Assembly (NCBI GenBank): GCA_036872755.1
Contig: JAVHNS010000008.1
Coordinates: 1,860,001-1,924,000 of the forward strand
Source of the DNA: Orbilia blumenaviensis
Lineage: Eukaryota; Ascomycota; Orbiliomycetes; Orbiliales; Orbiliaceae
Direction of reading: 5' to 3'
DNA length: 64,000 nucleotides
A program made the translations under genes and the position numbers. Shown in pieces: positions 13,240-25,225 of this stretch. The notes beneath the pieces were generated by a model. That model was not told the origin of the DNA, ran no database searches, and saw nothing but the letters and a program-made list of their open reading frames with translations. How positions within the stretch are numbered: position 1 is the first letter of the stretch; every line of letters begins with the position of its first letter.

Positions 13240-14487
13240 CCATGATTGGGTTGGGTAAAACCCTCAGCGGTCCGCAACCTGGACGTGGTCTAGAACCATA
13301 CCTATTGTTTTATTTTAAGGCGGCGTGCTATTCATACAACTTCGGCCCTCCATCCCTCCCGCGAAAAAAAAAAAAAAAAAAAAAAAAAGAATCAGGCGAG
13401 CACTTCGGATGTTATAATTAATGATCCTGAGACTCTTTACTAACAGACAACGGGGAAACCGACAATGCAAGATGCCGTGTTGCATCTTCAGGCTATTTAT
13501 ACGAGCCATTCATCGATAACGTTGTGCAGGATCCACCTCTGTTCTTCGTTAATTTTTTTTTTTTTTTTGGTCAAAAGAGTAACAACGTGGATAATCAAGA
13601 TTCTTTAATTAAAAGTTTGATGTTTTTTTTTTTTTTATAAGCTCAAAGCAAAAAGCAACTATCGACGACCAGCTTCGTCTTTGATATCCGCGCATACGCG
13701 ATATCGATACGAGGGTATGTTGCCACCGTGCGGTCATAAATCATAAAGGATGGAGAGCGGGGTCGAGGAAAGAGGGGAAACAAAGAAATACATGCTTGCA
13801 TTGTGAATCCTACGTCTCCCAAGCGTATTGCCAACAATATTAATGCGTTTAGGTAGCTGTCTACGTGGCTACCTGGCTAAACGCGGGGATCATAATTAAC
13901 ATTGCGAGAAAACCAGTCGCGGGATCATGTGAAGGAAGGGGGAGTCCGTCTATATAGGTGCTTAGTAGTTAGTTAATTATCAGGTATATGCATGTTGAAT
14001 TCGTAATCATCCTCATCAATGCGACTTCGAATCTAGCTGACGTTTGCAAATTCGCATTCTTGAAACCCACGATGACATGTGCAGGGAGAACATGAATGCT
14101 AACAAGAAGGATTATATGTGTCGTCTCGATGGTCATGAACTCCATTACTTTTCTTTTTTTGCTCTAATAAAGATCCCCAAGGTAAAAGAAGAAAAAAGGA
14201 AAAATAAAAGAAAAAAGCTAGTAACGACCAATACCCCAAAAGATAAAAAGAAAACGAAGAGGAAGAAGAAGAAGAAAAAAAAGGTAGTTCTCGTAATAAA
14301 CAAGATAATATACACAAGGAATCCAAGAAAAATGTTTCTTCTCTGCCCTCTACCCCGCCTTACCTACGATGTTTAAGCATCTGCTGATATGATTGCCCAC
14401 AAAATATGCCAAAACAGGAGTGATTCCCCAACGACCTGGCATGAGTGGTAAGATGTCATTTGCCCGTAAACCCCAATCCCCTCATCC

Positions 14488-15593
14488 TCAGGCTCCTCTC
14501 GACCCCTCCACTGCCGCCTTAACAATTTTAGCGGCTGCATTATTCACGACCTGTTGTTGTTGCCCTGCACCCCCGCCCCTGCTGCTGAAGATGCTCATAA
14601 TTCCAAAGACACAATAAAATAGTGCCAGCGGATACGCCACCAGCAGTCTCATATCCCGAACTCTCAGAACGGCCACAAACATCGCCGAGCTACTGTATGT
14701 ACACCAGCTGATCGCTACACTTGTGATTGCGAACCCGACCATGCCGTCCATGGGGAATGCGACGCCGAAGAAAGAGACGAAGACCAACGGCAGCAGACAG
14801 TATCCTAGTACCGATGCGGAACGGATGTAATTAATGTTTACCCCGGGGAGGGCCATGAGGTTTAGGATCCAATGGAGGGTTATGGAGCCGAAGAAGGCGC
14901 AGCCGTAGATGTAGCCGAAGTGGACTCTTCCTGACTGTTATCGTAAGAAAAACCCCACGTCAATGTTAGTCAAATCTATACAAAAAAATATATATATAAA
15001 ATATAGATGCGTTTGTGGATTGAGGGAATATCATACGAGAAGTAGGAATGTGCCGAATAAGAAACAGAAGAGGATTGGACCGGCAAGATCACTGTCGTCC
15101 ATAATATTCTGGTCTATCGATGCGAGGGGGTTTAATACTGTAAACGTCTACACATCTTCTTGTTAGCCCACCCCTCATTAAAGCACACCAGTAACTAATA
15201 GATAGTTATAATATAAAAAAACTTTGCCGAATGTTAGTGACCAATTAAAAGGGAAGATACCTTCATCTTGATATGGCTGAAATTAATTCCCAACTCCTCC
15301 AACAGCGGCGCCTCATCATCATAACCGCCAGTCCCAAAAGCTGCCAGTAATCCAGGCTGTAACTGTCGATTAGGATCCGATCCTCCGACTCCTCCGACCC
15401 CCCCAAACCCTTGGTTCATGCTTGACATGCCATAGCCAGTGTATGCGCCCTGCGCCGGTGTCGTGTGGCCGGAGACTCGGCCTGTGGGGTCGCCGTAGGA
15501 GGAACTGTAGAATTGGAGGTTCTGGGCGGCGGAGGCGGAGGGATTTGAGGCTGGGTTGGCGCCGTAGCCGCCGTAGCCTGGGTTATAGGACAT
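14488..15593 (-). CDS. yip1: YIP1-family ER/Golgi transport membrane protein
   Basis: Three exons, 15261-15593, 15037-15147 and 14488-14934, all in phase 0, encode 296 residues. The N-terminal 95 residues are Gly/Tyr/Ser-rich and cytosolic, as in Yip1. Then come the family signature segment EAPLLEELGINFSHI (about 95-109), DDSDLAGPILF (from about residue 128) and SGRVHFGYIYG (149-159), followed by four to five hydrophobic segments to about residue 275. These match yeast Yip1 in order and spacing. Yip1 proteins form complexes with Yif1 and bind prenylated Ypt/Rab GTPases to support COPII vesicle budding. The C-terminus has an extra 25-residue Gln/Ala-rich cytosolic tail beyond the last membrane segment, which yeast Yip1 lacks. 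The start is the only ATG before the conserved part. Confidence 0.95.
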
Positions 15594-16238
15594 AATTGTG
15601 TTTTTTGTTATGTGATGTGGTGGTGACGAGGAGGGAGGAGGGTGGGAGAGTGTGGGAAGGGGGTAGCTTGTTACGTCGTTAATTTGGGGTTGGCGACGTG
15701 AAGCTGGCTGAATGCGTAATTGGAGCTTTCGTGGCTACAACGGCAACGCAGAGACGAACACTGCAAGCTTGTTGCATTATTCTGCGTCGTGTTCACTGAG
15801 TTCGGTATCGTCTCGAGGCCAGTGACCACACAGCACATTCGGCCTAGCCTCTTGACTGCTTGCTTACTTGAGTTAAGCAGTAGGCTTGGGCTTCGCATCG
15901 TCATGTGCAGTTAGTTACTCTTTGTTGTATACTTGCATTAACACATGCTAAAATCCATATACTATCAAATCAATTATCACATGAGAAGTTGGGTGGATAT
16001 TCTTGCAATTGGGATATCTTGTATATTGCATAACATAAGATAGGTACTATAGCATCAAGTAGGCACTATCTAGAGGTATATAGTTTTGGAGATATATAGT
16101 GGAATAGTCATCAGAAGGATATCAAAAGCCCGTGGATTCAATCCTTCAGCACCCAGCTCTCGCTCATAACGCCGTTAAAAAAAAAAGAATAGGAAGAAAG
16201 GAGCCTATATAAGAAACAAACGTAATTATATCTCGTGT
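15594..16238. other. Intergenic region between YIP1 and peroxin genes
   Basis: About 640 bp. It holds the YIP1 promoter (next to 15593) and the 3' flank of the peroxin gene. Nothing else was recognised. Confidence 0.6.
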
Positions 16239-18128
16239 CTACTTGCTCGGGGCCTCTTCTGTCTCTGTTATTGTGGTCTCATTGGTCACAGAGGTACTCC
16301 CCGTTGTAGCGACACTCTCCATGCTCGCGTCGTCTTCCGCGTCGTCTTCGACCAACTCTGCGTTACGATACCATCTATAGTGGGCACCATTAGCTTCCGC
16401 TCATCCAGGTACCGCTTCGAGCGGAAGGTATAGAAAAAAGAACAAGAAAAAAAGAAAACATACCTTCTCCGTCTCGTATACGCACTCCAGCTGTCCACGC
16501 CCCTCTTCCCATTCCTCCATTTATTATCATAGTAAACCCACCCATTCCCTGCCTTCTTCGCATCTTCCTCGCCTTCGACCTGCCATTTCTGCGCCTCCAC
16601 CCATCGCCATTTCATCCCGTTCTTTGCCTCCGGCAGATGGAAATCTTCCACTGGCGGACAAGCGCTCAGGTGCTCATCTGTCCATGCTGGCCGTTCATAC
16701 GCAAACAAACTTGATGTCCATCCAACACCCAGCCAACGTCTCTGATTCTCATATATAGAAAATGTAAACCTAACTCCTGGCGCCGTCCCGCGATTCTGGT
16801 TGAGATTGCCCAGTGGAGAAGATTTATTTTTAAAATGTGATGCTACAACGGACGATGGCGTTCGCTTATGTGCGGCTGATTTATCTTCCGGTCCCTTCCT
16901 ACCCTGAGGGTTATTCCTCGGCGGCAGTGGTGGCGGCTCTGGAGCTTCTTGCGGCGTTAGGTTGAGACCTGTGATTCTCTCACAGATATCACGAATCACC
17001 GCTGACCGCCAGAGAATTGTACGAGTGACACGGGCCGGACGGGAATGCCACGACAAGAACGTCGTTCCTACGAACATAACAACTCTACGTGGAGTGATGA
17101 TACGGAAAGGTGAGGAACAGAGGGCGATCCAGACCGGGGAAACAAAAAGGATACGGATGAAAAGGGTGATTAGGGTTGGACCCATGGTAGCAGTTGTAGG
17201 GGATTGGCCGACGGATAGAAAAGCGGCGAGGCTGGAGAAGGGATCAGTGAGAACTGCTAGGCGGGCAGACAAAAGCTGAAGGGTGTCTAGAATATCCTCA
17301 AGGGATGGATGTTCATCCTCTTTTGTAGTGATTTAGCATCATGCCATTTCAAAGAAAATTGCAAGTTGAGAGCTTACTTCGATTCTGGTTACGGGCAAAC
17401 ATGCCCAGGGCTAGGACCAGCACTACGAGAATGTTTCCAAACCATCGTATTACCAGGTCGCCGTAGAGTGTGACAGCCCAGAACGCGGCTACCAGTAAGA
17501 AACTCTCCCTACACAAAACGAGTAAGCCAATAATATTCACAAAGACATGACAATGCCGGTTAATTTAAAATGCTACGAACCAAGGATCTTCTGTCGTCCA
17601 AGTTAACAAACCTGCGACTTGGTTCGCAAATTTGGCGTACGGATAGACTTGCGAGAGCGCCTTCGTTACCTGTGGCGGGGTGCTGACAAGCAGTGGTGAT
17701 TTCTGGAAGACCTGATGGTACGATGCTCTTTCTGACGGCGATGGTGACTTTGAGAAAGGCGCAACGGTAGGAGGATTCGGGTCATTGGGTGTAGCATCCG
17801 GAGGGGCTAGATAGCCGCCGCTAGCTCCACCGGATGAGGATGGACGACGGGAATTATGGTTCGGGGTACTCATGTATGATAGCCAAGGTACTTCTGGAAT
17901 GACAGCATTTTCCGGAACCCGATCAGGGGGAGACGGTTTTTGAGAGTTAGCCCTCTGTGCTAGTGCTAGTAATGGAGAGTCCCTAGCGAGAGACCGGGGA
18001 ATGGCGCTGATGTCGAGGTTGAGGTCGAAGTGGTGGTGGTGATAGTGGGTTACCTCAACAGCCACATGTTTGGCTGGGGATTGCTTGTGGACAACCGCAG
18101 CCGGAGCTGCAGGCACCGCAGCCACCAT
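16239..18128 (-). CDS. Dysferlin-domain peroxisomal membrane protein (PEX30/31/32 type)
   Basis: Four exons, 17581-18128, 17378-17508, 16464-17319 and 16239-16374, give 556 residues with matching phases; donors are GTTCGT, GTAAGC and GTATGT. After a Ser/Pro-rich N-terminus come TTEDPWESFLLV and hydrophobic segments (about 185-225), a second hydrophobic pair (about 260-310), a Pro-rich linker and a dysferlin domain (from about residue 370). The domain shows SIYENQRRWLGVGWTSSLF, PAWTDE, WRWVEAQKW, GWVYYDNKW and the closing SAYTRRRRWYRNAELVE, whose last part is created by splicing exon 3 to exon 4. This is the Pex24p/Pex30-32 (Pex23) family, ER-peroxisome contact proteins that control peroxisome number and size. 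The tail is acidic/Thr-rich. I chose the internal ATG at 18128; an in-frame ATG at 18188 would add 20 hydrophobic residues. Which paralogue it is cannot be settled. Confidence 0.9.
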
Positions 18129-19011
18129 CTCGACGCACAAACAGACCCAGGTCAGGGAACAAGCCAGAAACTCGAACACCAGATCCAACAGCCTCGACTC
18201 AAAGCCTCAAGCTTCGATGGGGGTATATAAAAGGGAGAAAGGCGAAGGGTTTGGATTTCACTCACCAAGTGCTGCCATACATTATGCGGATATATACTCG
18301 GAGAAAAAGGTTGGAGGCCAAACCTACGATTTCGCAACTGTTAGCCAAAGTTGGGGTAGAGGGGAATATATAAAGTCTGGTCGGATGGGAGCATCTGGAC
18401 TCGGGTGCAGCAGCTGGAAGTTCTGCGACGGGCGAAGCTTAGCATCCGAGTGGTCACGGCCACCCATGACGACAGCATGCGTACCTTTTTCACCGACAAA
18501 CACGCTTTGACCAGGTCAAACCAAACAAATTTGACTTCTGTGTCGACCGTTCGACACTTGATTAAAGTTAATTCTGGGGTAACGACAACGGCAGAATCGA
18601 GATGATCGATGAGCAGACGAATTCGAATATTATACTATGCTGGAGCTGATGTAAAGATTGTGTAACGAAGACGGCGGCGGCTGTCGGCGGCGGAAGGCTG
18701 TATACAAGTCACGACGGAGAAAGACGTACTATAAGGCAAGGACAAAGAAGGCAGGGAATAGGACAAGCAGATTTGGATTCCAAGAGGGAGTAAGAGAGCG
18801 AGCGAGCGAGCAAACGACAGAGAGAGGAAGAGTGCTGTGACGAGATGAGGTCTTCGCTACAGTCAGAAAAGTGGCCGTGATGACATGTGATAGTACTGCA
18901 AAGTACTTGGTACTAACCAATCAAGGTCGACCGTCGACAGAAGATAAAAAAGTTATGTAACATGAACAAGCCAAACAGGGCTGGAGATGAATAACTTAAG
19001 GAAGTATCGAT

Positions 19012-19055
<44 letters not shown>

Positions 19056-19556
19056 TAGTGAATGAATGAATGTCGTTCTTGACGGTGAAGCTCTTCTCCG
19101 TGTAACCAGTAAAAAGTGTTGCGATAGACACCTCTCGTGTTGTCTGCACCGTGGTCTCTGGGGAATGTCTCGCTGTGAGTCCCCGGTGCAACTCGGCAAG
19201 CCCCCGGTGATGCAGCTATTTTCCAGGATCGAAAATTCAAACTCTCAACTGGCTGGGTCTTCAAGATTCTAACCTCAATTCCACTTCTAGACTATCCGAC
19301 ATCCCACCTTCGGATTCAATCTTTCGAGCGAAGAAGAGCCACCTCCACCCCACTGGCCTTCTAACATCTACTTCTCTGACATCACCGGCTTCAATTACAA
19401 CTCCGACAACTTCAACAACTTTCAGCTCCCGAAATATTCAATTGTTTGGATCGAATAATCAGCTCCGAACGGGTCAACGGATAGGATAGCTGCAATTACT
19501 TCAAAACCCCGACACTCGCCCGTCCGGGCACCCGTTATTCCTTTCATTCTATCGTC
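18129..19556. other. Divergent intergenic region, peroxin / PAM16
   Basis: About 1.4 kb between two divergently transcribed genes, so it carries both promoters. A TATATAAAAG element lies near 18224-18234 and an (AG)n run at 19014-19050. No gene was recognised. Confidence 0.6.
19014..19050. repeat. (AG)n microsatellite
   Basis: About 18 tandem AG dinucleotides, roughly 500 bp upstream of the PAM16 start. Confidence 0.95.
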
Positions 19557-20084
19557 ATGGTATATACAAGTCCAATCCTTGGCCCTTTGATAGAAAACCC
19601 ATATTCAAAAAATTAAAGAAAGAAAAATGTTAACAGAAAGGGAAAAATCACTCAGGCCCACCGTTTAATCTTCCAAATAGTAGCCACTGGCTCCCGCGTC
19701 GTCGGCCGCGCCTTCGTCGAAGCCTACAAGCAAGCCAACGCCTCCCATAAATACGCATCCGCAGCTGCAGCCACCGGTAGCGCAAATGCATTCGCCGACC
19801 GTGGATTCTCCGGCCTCTCGATCGATGAAGCCTGTCGAATACTTAACGTGAAGACACCGGATGGAAATGGAAAGCTGACGGGACTGACGATGGAAGAGGT
19901 TGCCTCGCAATATAAACGACTATACGATGCGAACGATCCGGCGAAGGGAGGAAGCTTCTATATACAAAGCAAGGTTTATAGAGCGAAGGAGCGGATAACA
20001 GCGCAGCTAGGCAAGGACGAGCTGGTGAATGAAGAGATGGCAGCGGCGAGGGAGGCGCCGAAGGTGTACAAGGACAAGGCATGA
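19557..20084 (+). CDS. pam16: TIM23 motor subunit PAM16 (TIM16)
   Basis: Two exons: 19557-19559 is the start codon alone, directly followed by a GTATAT donor; 19656-20084 starts after ACTCAG and reads AHRLIFQIVATGSRVVGRAF. This gives 143 residues with the conserved MAHR start of the family. The rest matches Pam16: FVEAYKQA, the SGLSIDEACRILNV segment (about 62-75), and the degenerate J-like domain with YDANDPAKGGSFYIQSKVYRA (about 96-116), which lacks the HPD triad of true J proteins. Pam16 pairs with Pam14/18 on the matrix side of the TIM23 channel and restrains its stimulation of mtHsp70. The usual approach of starting at the first ATG in the large exon would start at codon 68 and lose half of the protein. 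Confidence 0.95.
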
Positions 20085-21016
20085 TAAGATATATACTATT
20101 ATCACATTTGCATACCATGGTACGATATATCCTAACATCTGTCCTGGGCGAGATGAGATCGGATGAGATGAGAAGAGGAGAGAATCCCTATAAACAGTAT
20201 GAGCAGCATTTATCCCCGGCGTTTATTCCGTTGGCCTACAATTTGTCGAATTGTTTGAAAATTCCACACAAACACACACACAAAGAGAAGGAGTCTTATG
20301 AGCAGTAGAGCAGACAGCGGTTGAGGGAGCCGATTGCTTGATGGCTATCTGCTCCCTTTTTTTATATATAATTGATGCGAGCTCCCATCTATTATTCGAT
20401 TCTTGTATCTAGGCTTTTTTTTTTTTTTTTTTTTCCTTTTCCCTTTCTGGAATGGTTTCTCACCTCTCAACTGTACATATACTTCCACTAGCTGCAGACC
20501 TTCTGCACCCTTTTAACATAAAAAACATTTGTACAAATCGGGCACTTCTAAGCCAAGGAGTCGATACATGCTTATGATACATAATAGTGAAATCGAAGGC
20601 CTGGGCTTAGATCGGTCTAAGATAAGATTAAAAATGTCGCCAGTGCAGTCATCCGAAAAAACCGTCCCAAGTCCAAAGCAAAGTTAACCCACAACGTACA
20701 ACCCGATTGAATTTCTATTTCTAATCCATTCCATCCATCCAACTCCGGTCCCCCTCTATAGCCCCAAAAGCCAATTGCATTGTAATACGAAAGAGGAAAA
20801 CCCTCTTTTTATAAATACCACGATGCGATGTCGCAATCCAGAATGTCTCCACCCACTCTTTTCCCCTACGAAGTCCCTTAGCCAAAGTTATACCATCTCT
20901 GCCTGATACCTTTTCAATCACAAAAGACCTTCGCGCTATCCAATACTTCAAGCTTCACAGGTTCAAAAGTCGATAGATACCTAGGTACCTAGTCTATAGA
21001 CTTGTTGTGGAAGAAA
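20085..21016. other. Intergenic region PAM16-ARA2
   Basis: About 930 bp with a 22-T tract near 20413-20434. It contains the PAM16 3' end and the ARA2 promoter; nothing else was recognised. Confidence 0.6.
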
Positions 21017-21160
21017 ATGGCCGGCCAACCCCCACGGCCCCCCCTCTCAGCAGTCCTCCCGCCCCTCCTCTTGGGATCTGCAGCATTCAACTCACAATAC
21101 AACAAATCTCCATTCAACCTCCCCACAACCTCCATCATCAGCCGCTTCCTATCCTACCCC

Positions 21161-21192
<32 letters not shown>

Positions 21193-22216
21193 ACAAAAGC
21201 CAGCAGTAGGCTTTGACACATCCCCATACTACGGCCCCGCCGAAATCCTGCTAGGCCACAGTCTAAAATCCCTCTCCCCGCCGCGGAACACCTATTTCAT
21301 CGCCACCAAAATCGGAAGAATCGCTGGTAGTGAATTCGACTACTCCCCGGGATGGATCAGACGCAGCATCGACAGAAGCCTGAAGAGGCTGGGAGTTGAA
21401 TATTTAGATCTGGTGTACTGCCATGACGTCGAATTTGTCACATGGGAAGAAGTGCTTGGGGCGGTAAAGACGCTGAGGGAGTTGAGGTCCGAAGGGAAAG
21501 TTTCGTACGTTGGTATCTCTGGGTATCCGGTCCAACTGCTCGCCGAGCTTTCAGAGAAGATACAGCAGTCCACGGGTGAAGGGCTGGACGCCGTCATGTC
21601 ATACTCAAACTATACGGTTCAAAACACCAGGCTTGCATCGCAGGGTTTGCAACGCTTGAGGGCTGCAGGGGTAGATTGTATCATCAATGCTAGTCTTCTA
21701 GGGATGGGATTGTTAAGAACTCAGGGTGTGCCGGTCGGTGATATGGGTGATTTCCACCCTAGTGGTGATGGGCTAAGAAAAGCGTGCAGTGATGTCGCGG
21801 GGCTTGTGGCAGGTAAAGGGAAGAAGCTGGAGGATGTGGCGTATAGATGGGCGCTTGAGAACTGGGCTGACGAAGGCGGCGACTCTGGAAGTATTACTGA
21901 GAACGCTACTTCAACTGGTGCATTCCCTCAAGATGGGAGGGTTGGAGTCAGTGTCATTGGTGTGTCGTATTTGGAGGAGCTGGAGAGTATACTAGACACA
22001 TGGAATGATATCGTAAAGGCTAGGGAAGGTGACAAGCAGGCAATAGAGAGGAGGAAGGAAAACGACGAGCTAGCAAAGGAGCTGAGGGGGGTATTTGGCC
22101 AATGGTATGACGACATCTGGGAGAGTCCCGGTGAAAATTATATCAGAGAGGAAGTGAAGCCGGAGCGGTTACTAGGTGACGAGGAACTATATCCAGAGAT
22201 GAAGCTGCTTCAGTAA
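21017..22216 (+). CDS. ara2: Aldo-keto reductase, D-arabinose 1-dehydrogenase type
   Basis: Single exon, 399 residues, starting at the ATG in AAGAAAATGG. It is an aldo-keto reductase TIM barrel with the catalytic tetrad visible: D67 and Y72 in GFDTSPYYG, K98 in IATKIGR, and H136 in LVYCHD. The order and the SYSNYTVQN and NASLLGMGLL segments match the ARA2 / L-galactose dehydrogenase branch, which oxidises D-arabinose (NAD+) for D-erythroascorbate synthesis in fungi. Residues 49-59 are eleven consecutive serines encoded by a TCC repeat; they sit in the segment between the first strand and the D67 motif and are likely a variable-length loop. The C-terminal about 60 residues are charged and helical. 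A 21-T tract follows the stop codon. Confidence 0.92.
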
Positions 22217-22712
22217 ATTTGAACATTCGCTTTTTTTTTTTTTTTTTTTTTTTGGTAGTTTACAACGTGATACCCAGACAAAGCAGATGCTATATAGACA
22301 ATACGTATATATACAGTTGTGGTCAACAGCGTCTGGGACCGAGACGACGATATATATATATAAGCAGCAAAGCCGATAACACTAGCAGAGACTAAAGACT
22401 AGCACGTATGTATTTACAGCAGCGGAGGGACATTTACGGCCTCAAGGAGATTGGTTTTTTTCTTCTTCTTTAATAATAATTCATTCATTCAGTGCTATAA
22501 ACCCAACTAACTCCCATTTAATAAAACGACCACCAAACAAAAAGGTTCCTGTCAATCTAGGAAAGGGGAATAACAAATTCCAGACCAGAGCTGGTTTCAA
22601 TTCTCAGAAAAGGAGCAGAGAAATTTCAACGAAGGGCAAGATGCTGATGCAGTTTACTGGTAAGTCTTACAGCTGTTAGCGGATATCAGAGAGTTTGTAG
22701 AAATGATGGGGG
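22217..22712. other. Convergent intergenic region ARA2 / VIP1
   Basis: About 500 bp holding both 3' ends, a T run right after the ARA2 stop codon and a TATATATA stretch near 22350. Short alternative terminal exons of the VIP1 gene could lie here (see findings). Confidence 0.6.
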
Positions 22713-23649
22713 TCAACTTACGACTTTCTCAGAAGCAGAGGTAGAAGCGCCGGCAGTTGGCTCATAGCTCGGTGGTGGGACATCACCAGACTTTTCAGTG
22801 CTGGCTGCACTAGCGTCCTCCTTATCCTTGATACTCTTAAGTCTAACCGCCTCGTTATGGATATCGATAACCTGCTTCTTCCCATCCAAGTAGAACTTGT
22901 GAATCTTTTGTCCCGTGGGTGTATGCAGCGCACCATCCAAATATCTGGTAACAGTATTTAATCCAGTATTTGCACGGTTAGTGATCTGGTAGGACTCATC
23001 CATAGCGCGGGACTTGTCAGTGACTTTGTGCTTGCTGTCCAAATCCGTGAGGAACTTTCGGAACCTGGCCGAGATACCGCGCTTCTCGTCGAATTCAATA
23101 CCGCGCTGGAGGATCTGGTCGCCTAGGTGGTAGCCCTCTGCCAGGTATTCGGCGAAAATGGCGGTCCTTGGCTTATCCTCCTGACGTGGGTGGTCTGTAT
23201 CCGTGGTCTGGTGCTCCGCTTCATGCTGAAGCTCAGACAGGGAAGCCGGGGCAGTGACATGGAGGGGAACACCCGAGAGCTGGGTGTTATCCAGAAGAAG
23301 GGCAGTGCGAGCTGCGGATGGTTGTTCAAAGGTGATGGCGGCCGTTAAGGTGGCATCAGGCTCGTTCGAGGAAGGGGTAGACGAGAACTCCTTGATTTTA
23401 CCACTGTAGACAATCGTTTGTTAGTATATCGTTTTCACGTAGCATGTCAAGTAGTACTCCTATAGACAAGATGCATGCATACCAGAAGCTGAAGAAGTCA
23501 CGGATCTCTTTCTCTGTGGACTTTGGGGAAATATTGCTGACGTTAACTGATATAGATACAACTGTTAGCCGTGGTCTCGCCCGTGAGGTGGCATGCACAT
23601 GCGATAATACGATATTTGTATACATACCTGTGGCGTTTTCGGCAGACAT
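22713..23649 (-). CDS. vip1: VIP1-type RRM protein
   Basis: Exons 23628-23649, 23483-23546 and 22713-23403 give 258 residues; phases agree across GTATGT...ATCAG and GTATGC...TACAG introns. The first 22-bp exon encodes MSAENAT. An RNA recognition motif follows: TVNVSNISPKSTEKEIRDFF (strand 1 / RNP2 and helix 1), FCGKIKEF, then a divergent RNP1 region (TLTAAITFEQPSAARTALLL). After about residue 125 comes a conserved helical part including YLAEGYHLGDQILQRGI, GISARFRKFLTDLDSKHKV, and GLNTVTRYLDGALHTPTGQ. The layout matches S. pombe Vip1, a poorly understood cytosolic RRM protein often annotated as actin-cytoskeleton related. The stop used here lies inside a GTAAGT donor-like sequence, so the last two residues are uncertain. 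Confidence 0.9.
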
Positions 23650-25225
23650 CTTGACTGATATGATAACTATACCAAAATTCAGAGAGTAGTTCTTAATTCG
23701 GCACAAGGTGATAGAACAATCAAGGTAGTTTTGATAGAGTGGTGATGTATTTAATTCAATGGAAGGGAAGATGAATCAAGTTGGATCGAGGGGTAGGTTA
23801 GCGGGGGAATATATATATCCCCACGACAAGCCGGCGCAAACCACCAAGAAGAACTCAAAACCACACCTAAGGCCTAATGCATAATGCACCTCGGCCTCGC
23901 CTCATGCCCACGAAATCCTCGTTATACATTCACAAGAAGATCTTTTTCTTCACACACCTGATATCTGCAGTCGGGCCTTCCCATTCCAGATTACGAGGCA
24001 CCCCTTAGCCTGCTTCTTAAAAAAAAAAAAAAAAAAAAGCTTCGAGCATGCGCTGGAACCCTTTTCGCATTCACGTCAGATGCAGATGCCGGTGGCGATA
24101 TCTTATGACGTAGGCGACAGGGCCTCCCCGCCATCCCAGCTTGGATTGGCTACTGCACCGCCACAGGACCACGAATGCGCCGCGAATGGGATCTTTTCGC
24201 TAGCATGTGGAAGTCTTCCCAGCCGGTTAATTTTTTTGATTTAGGTATTCTGTATTCACTTTCTAAATATCGAGGCTGCTTAGGTAAGTAAGAGGCAAGT
24301 AAGTGCGTTCGGAGTTTTCTAATTCCATGGGCTTGCGTTTTTCACATGATGCGAACAACACTATTCTAGCTCAACCAACATATCACGGCACTCATACAAT
24401 CTTGTACGGTATCGAATTCATTAATTACTATGCTTGTATTTGGGCATTATTTTTACTTCAAGCTGGCAGTTTGGTCGTACAGGGCGGGAACTGGTCAACT
24501 ACGAACCGTTCTAGATCGGTGGGTATGAATATTACGTCAAGATCGATCTTGATAGAAGGGAATTGATTTCTTTAGAGAGTACTCAATAAGCTTGGTACAG
24601 TCCTATAGATTAAGACTACCAAGATATCCGGTCACGGGATTTTATAAAAATGTAGATGGAAGTGATATATCGATAGTTAATTGAGGCTAAGGACCTCTAT
24701 TTAAAATTTACAAAGAATACGATAAACGATAAACGATAAACGCCGGTTCTCCAGTCATAGCCATAGCAGCTTGCAAATAATAGCAAAAGACACAGAGTCA
24801 AAGAAGAGAAAAAGAAGAAAAAAAAAAGAAAGAAAAAAAGAGTTTGAGCCAACAACAGTCATAATAGTGTCATCCCAGGGTATCACGATGCAGAGAAAAG
24901 GAATAAGAGTAGAGCGAGTGTATGCAGTTTCCAGCCCATCTAGGGGAGATTTGAGACTCCGGATCCGATAACGCCTTGTAATGCAAGTTTTTGCCTATTT
25001 CCTTTCCTCTTCCTTCTTTTCCTGAGTGAATGACCAAAAATAAGAGAAAGAACGAAACAAGCAAGAGAGAACGGGGGTTTTTTTTTTTATAGGAATAATG
25101 AAACCCAGCTCTTAAGAAAAAACTAATCATGAAAGACTTCGTAAGATTGCGTCAATGCCAGACCGACATCAGGTTTTAAGGAGGAGGGAGGTTTAAACAA
25201 AGAAAAAATGCACAAGTTTCTGGTT
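23650..25225. other. Intergenic region upstream of VIP1
   Basis: About 1.6 kb. It holds the VIP1 promoter, including a CRE-like ATGACGTA near 24104, an 18-A tract near 24019, and GTAAGTAAG motifs near 24283-24303. A GATAAAC triplication lies at 24721-24741. The stretch beyond 24750 is the 3' flank of the VWA gene. No gene was recognised. Confidence 0.55.
24721..24741. repeat. (GATAAAC)3 tandem repeat
   Basis: Three perfect tandem copies of the heptamer GATAAAC. Confidence 0.9.

Larger units (their letters stand above)
11419..14487. other. Intergenic region with microsatellites
   Basis: About 3 kb without a supportable gene. It contains pentamer repeats at 12176-12210 and 13217-13239, long A/T tracts (13363-13388, 13552-13568, 13623-13636), GTAAGTACTTAAG-type motifs near 11677-11692 and 13037-13075, and an A/G-rich stretch at 14180-14290. 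Promoter sequence of the zinc-finger gene should lie just above 11418. Confidence 0.55.

Noticed and set aside
16120..16160. GGATTCAATCC, resembling a tRNA B box
   Set aside because: No A box, acceptor stem or cloverleaf could be drawn around it.
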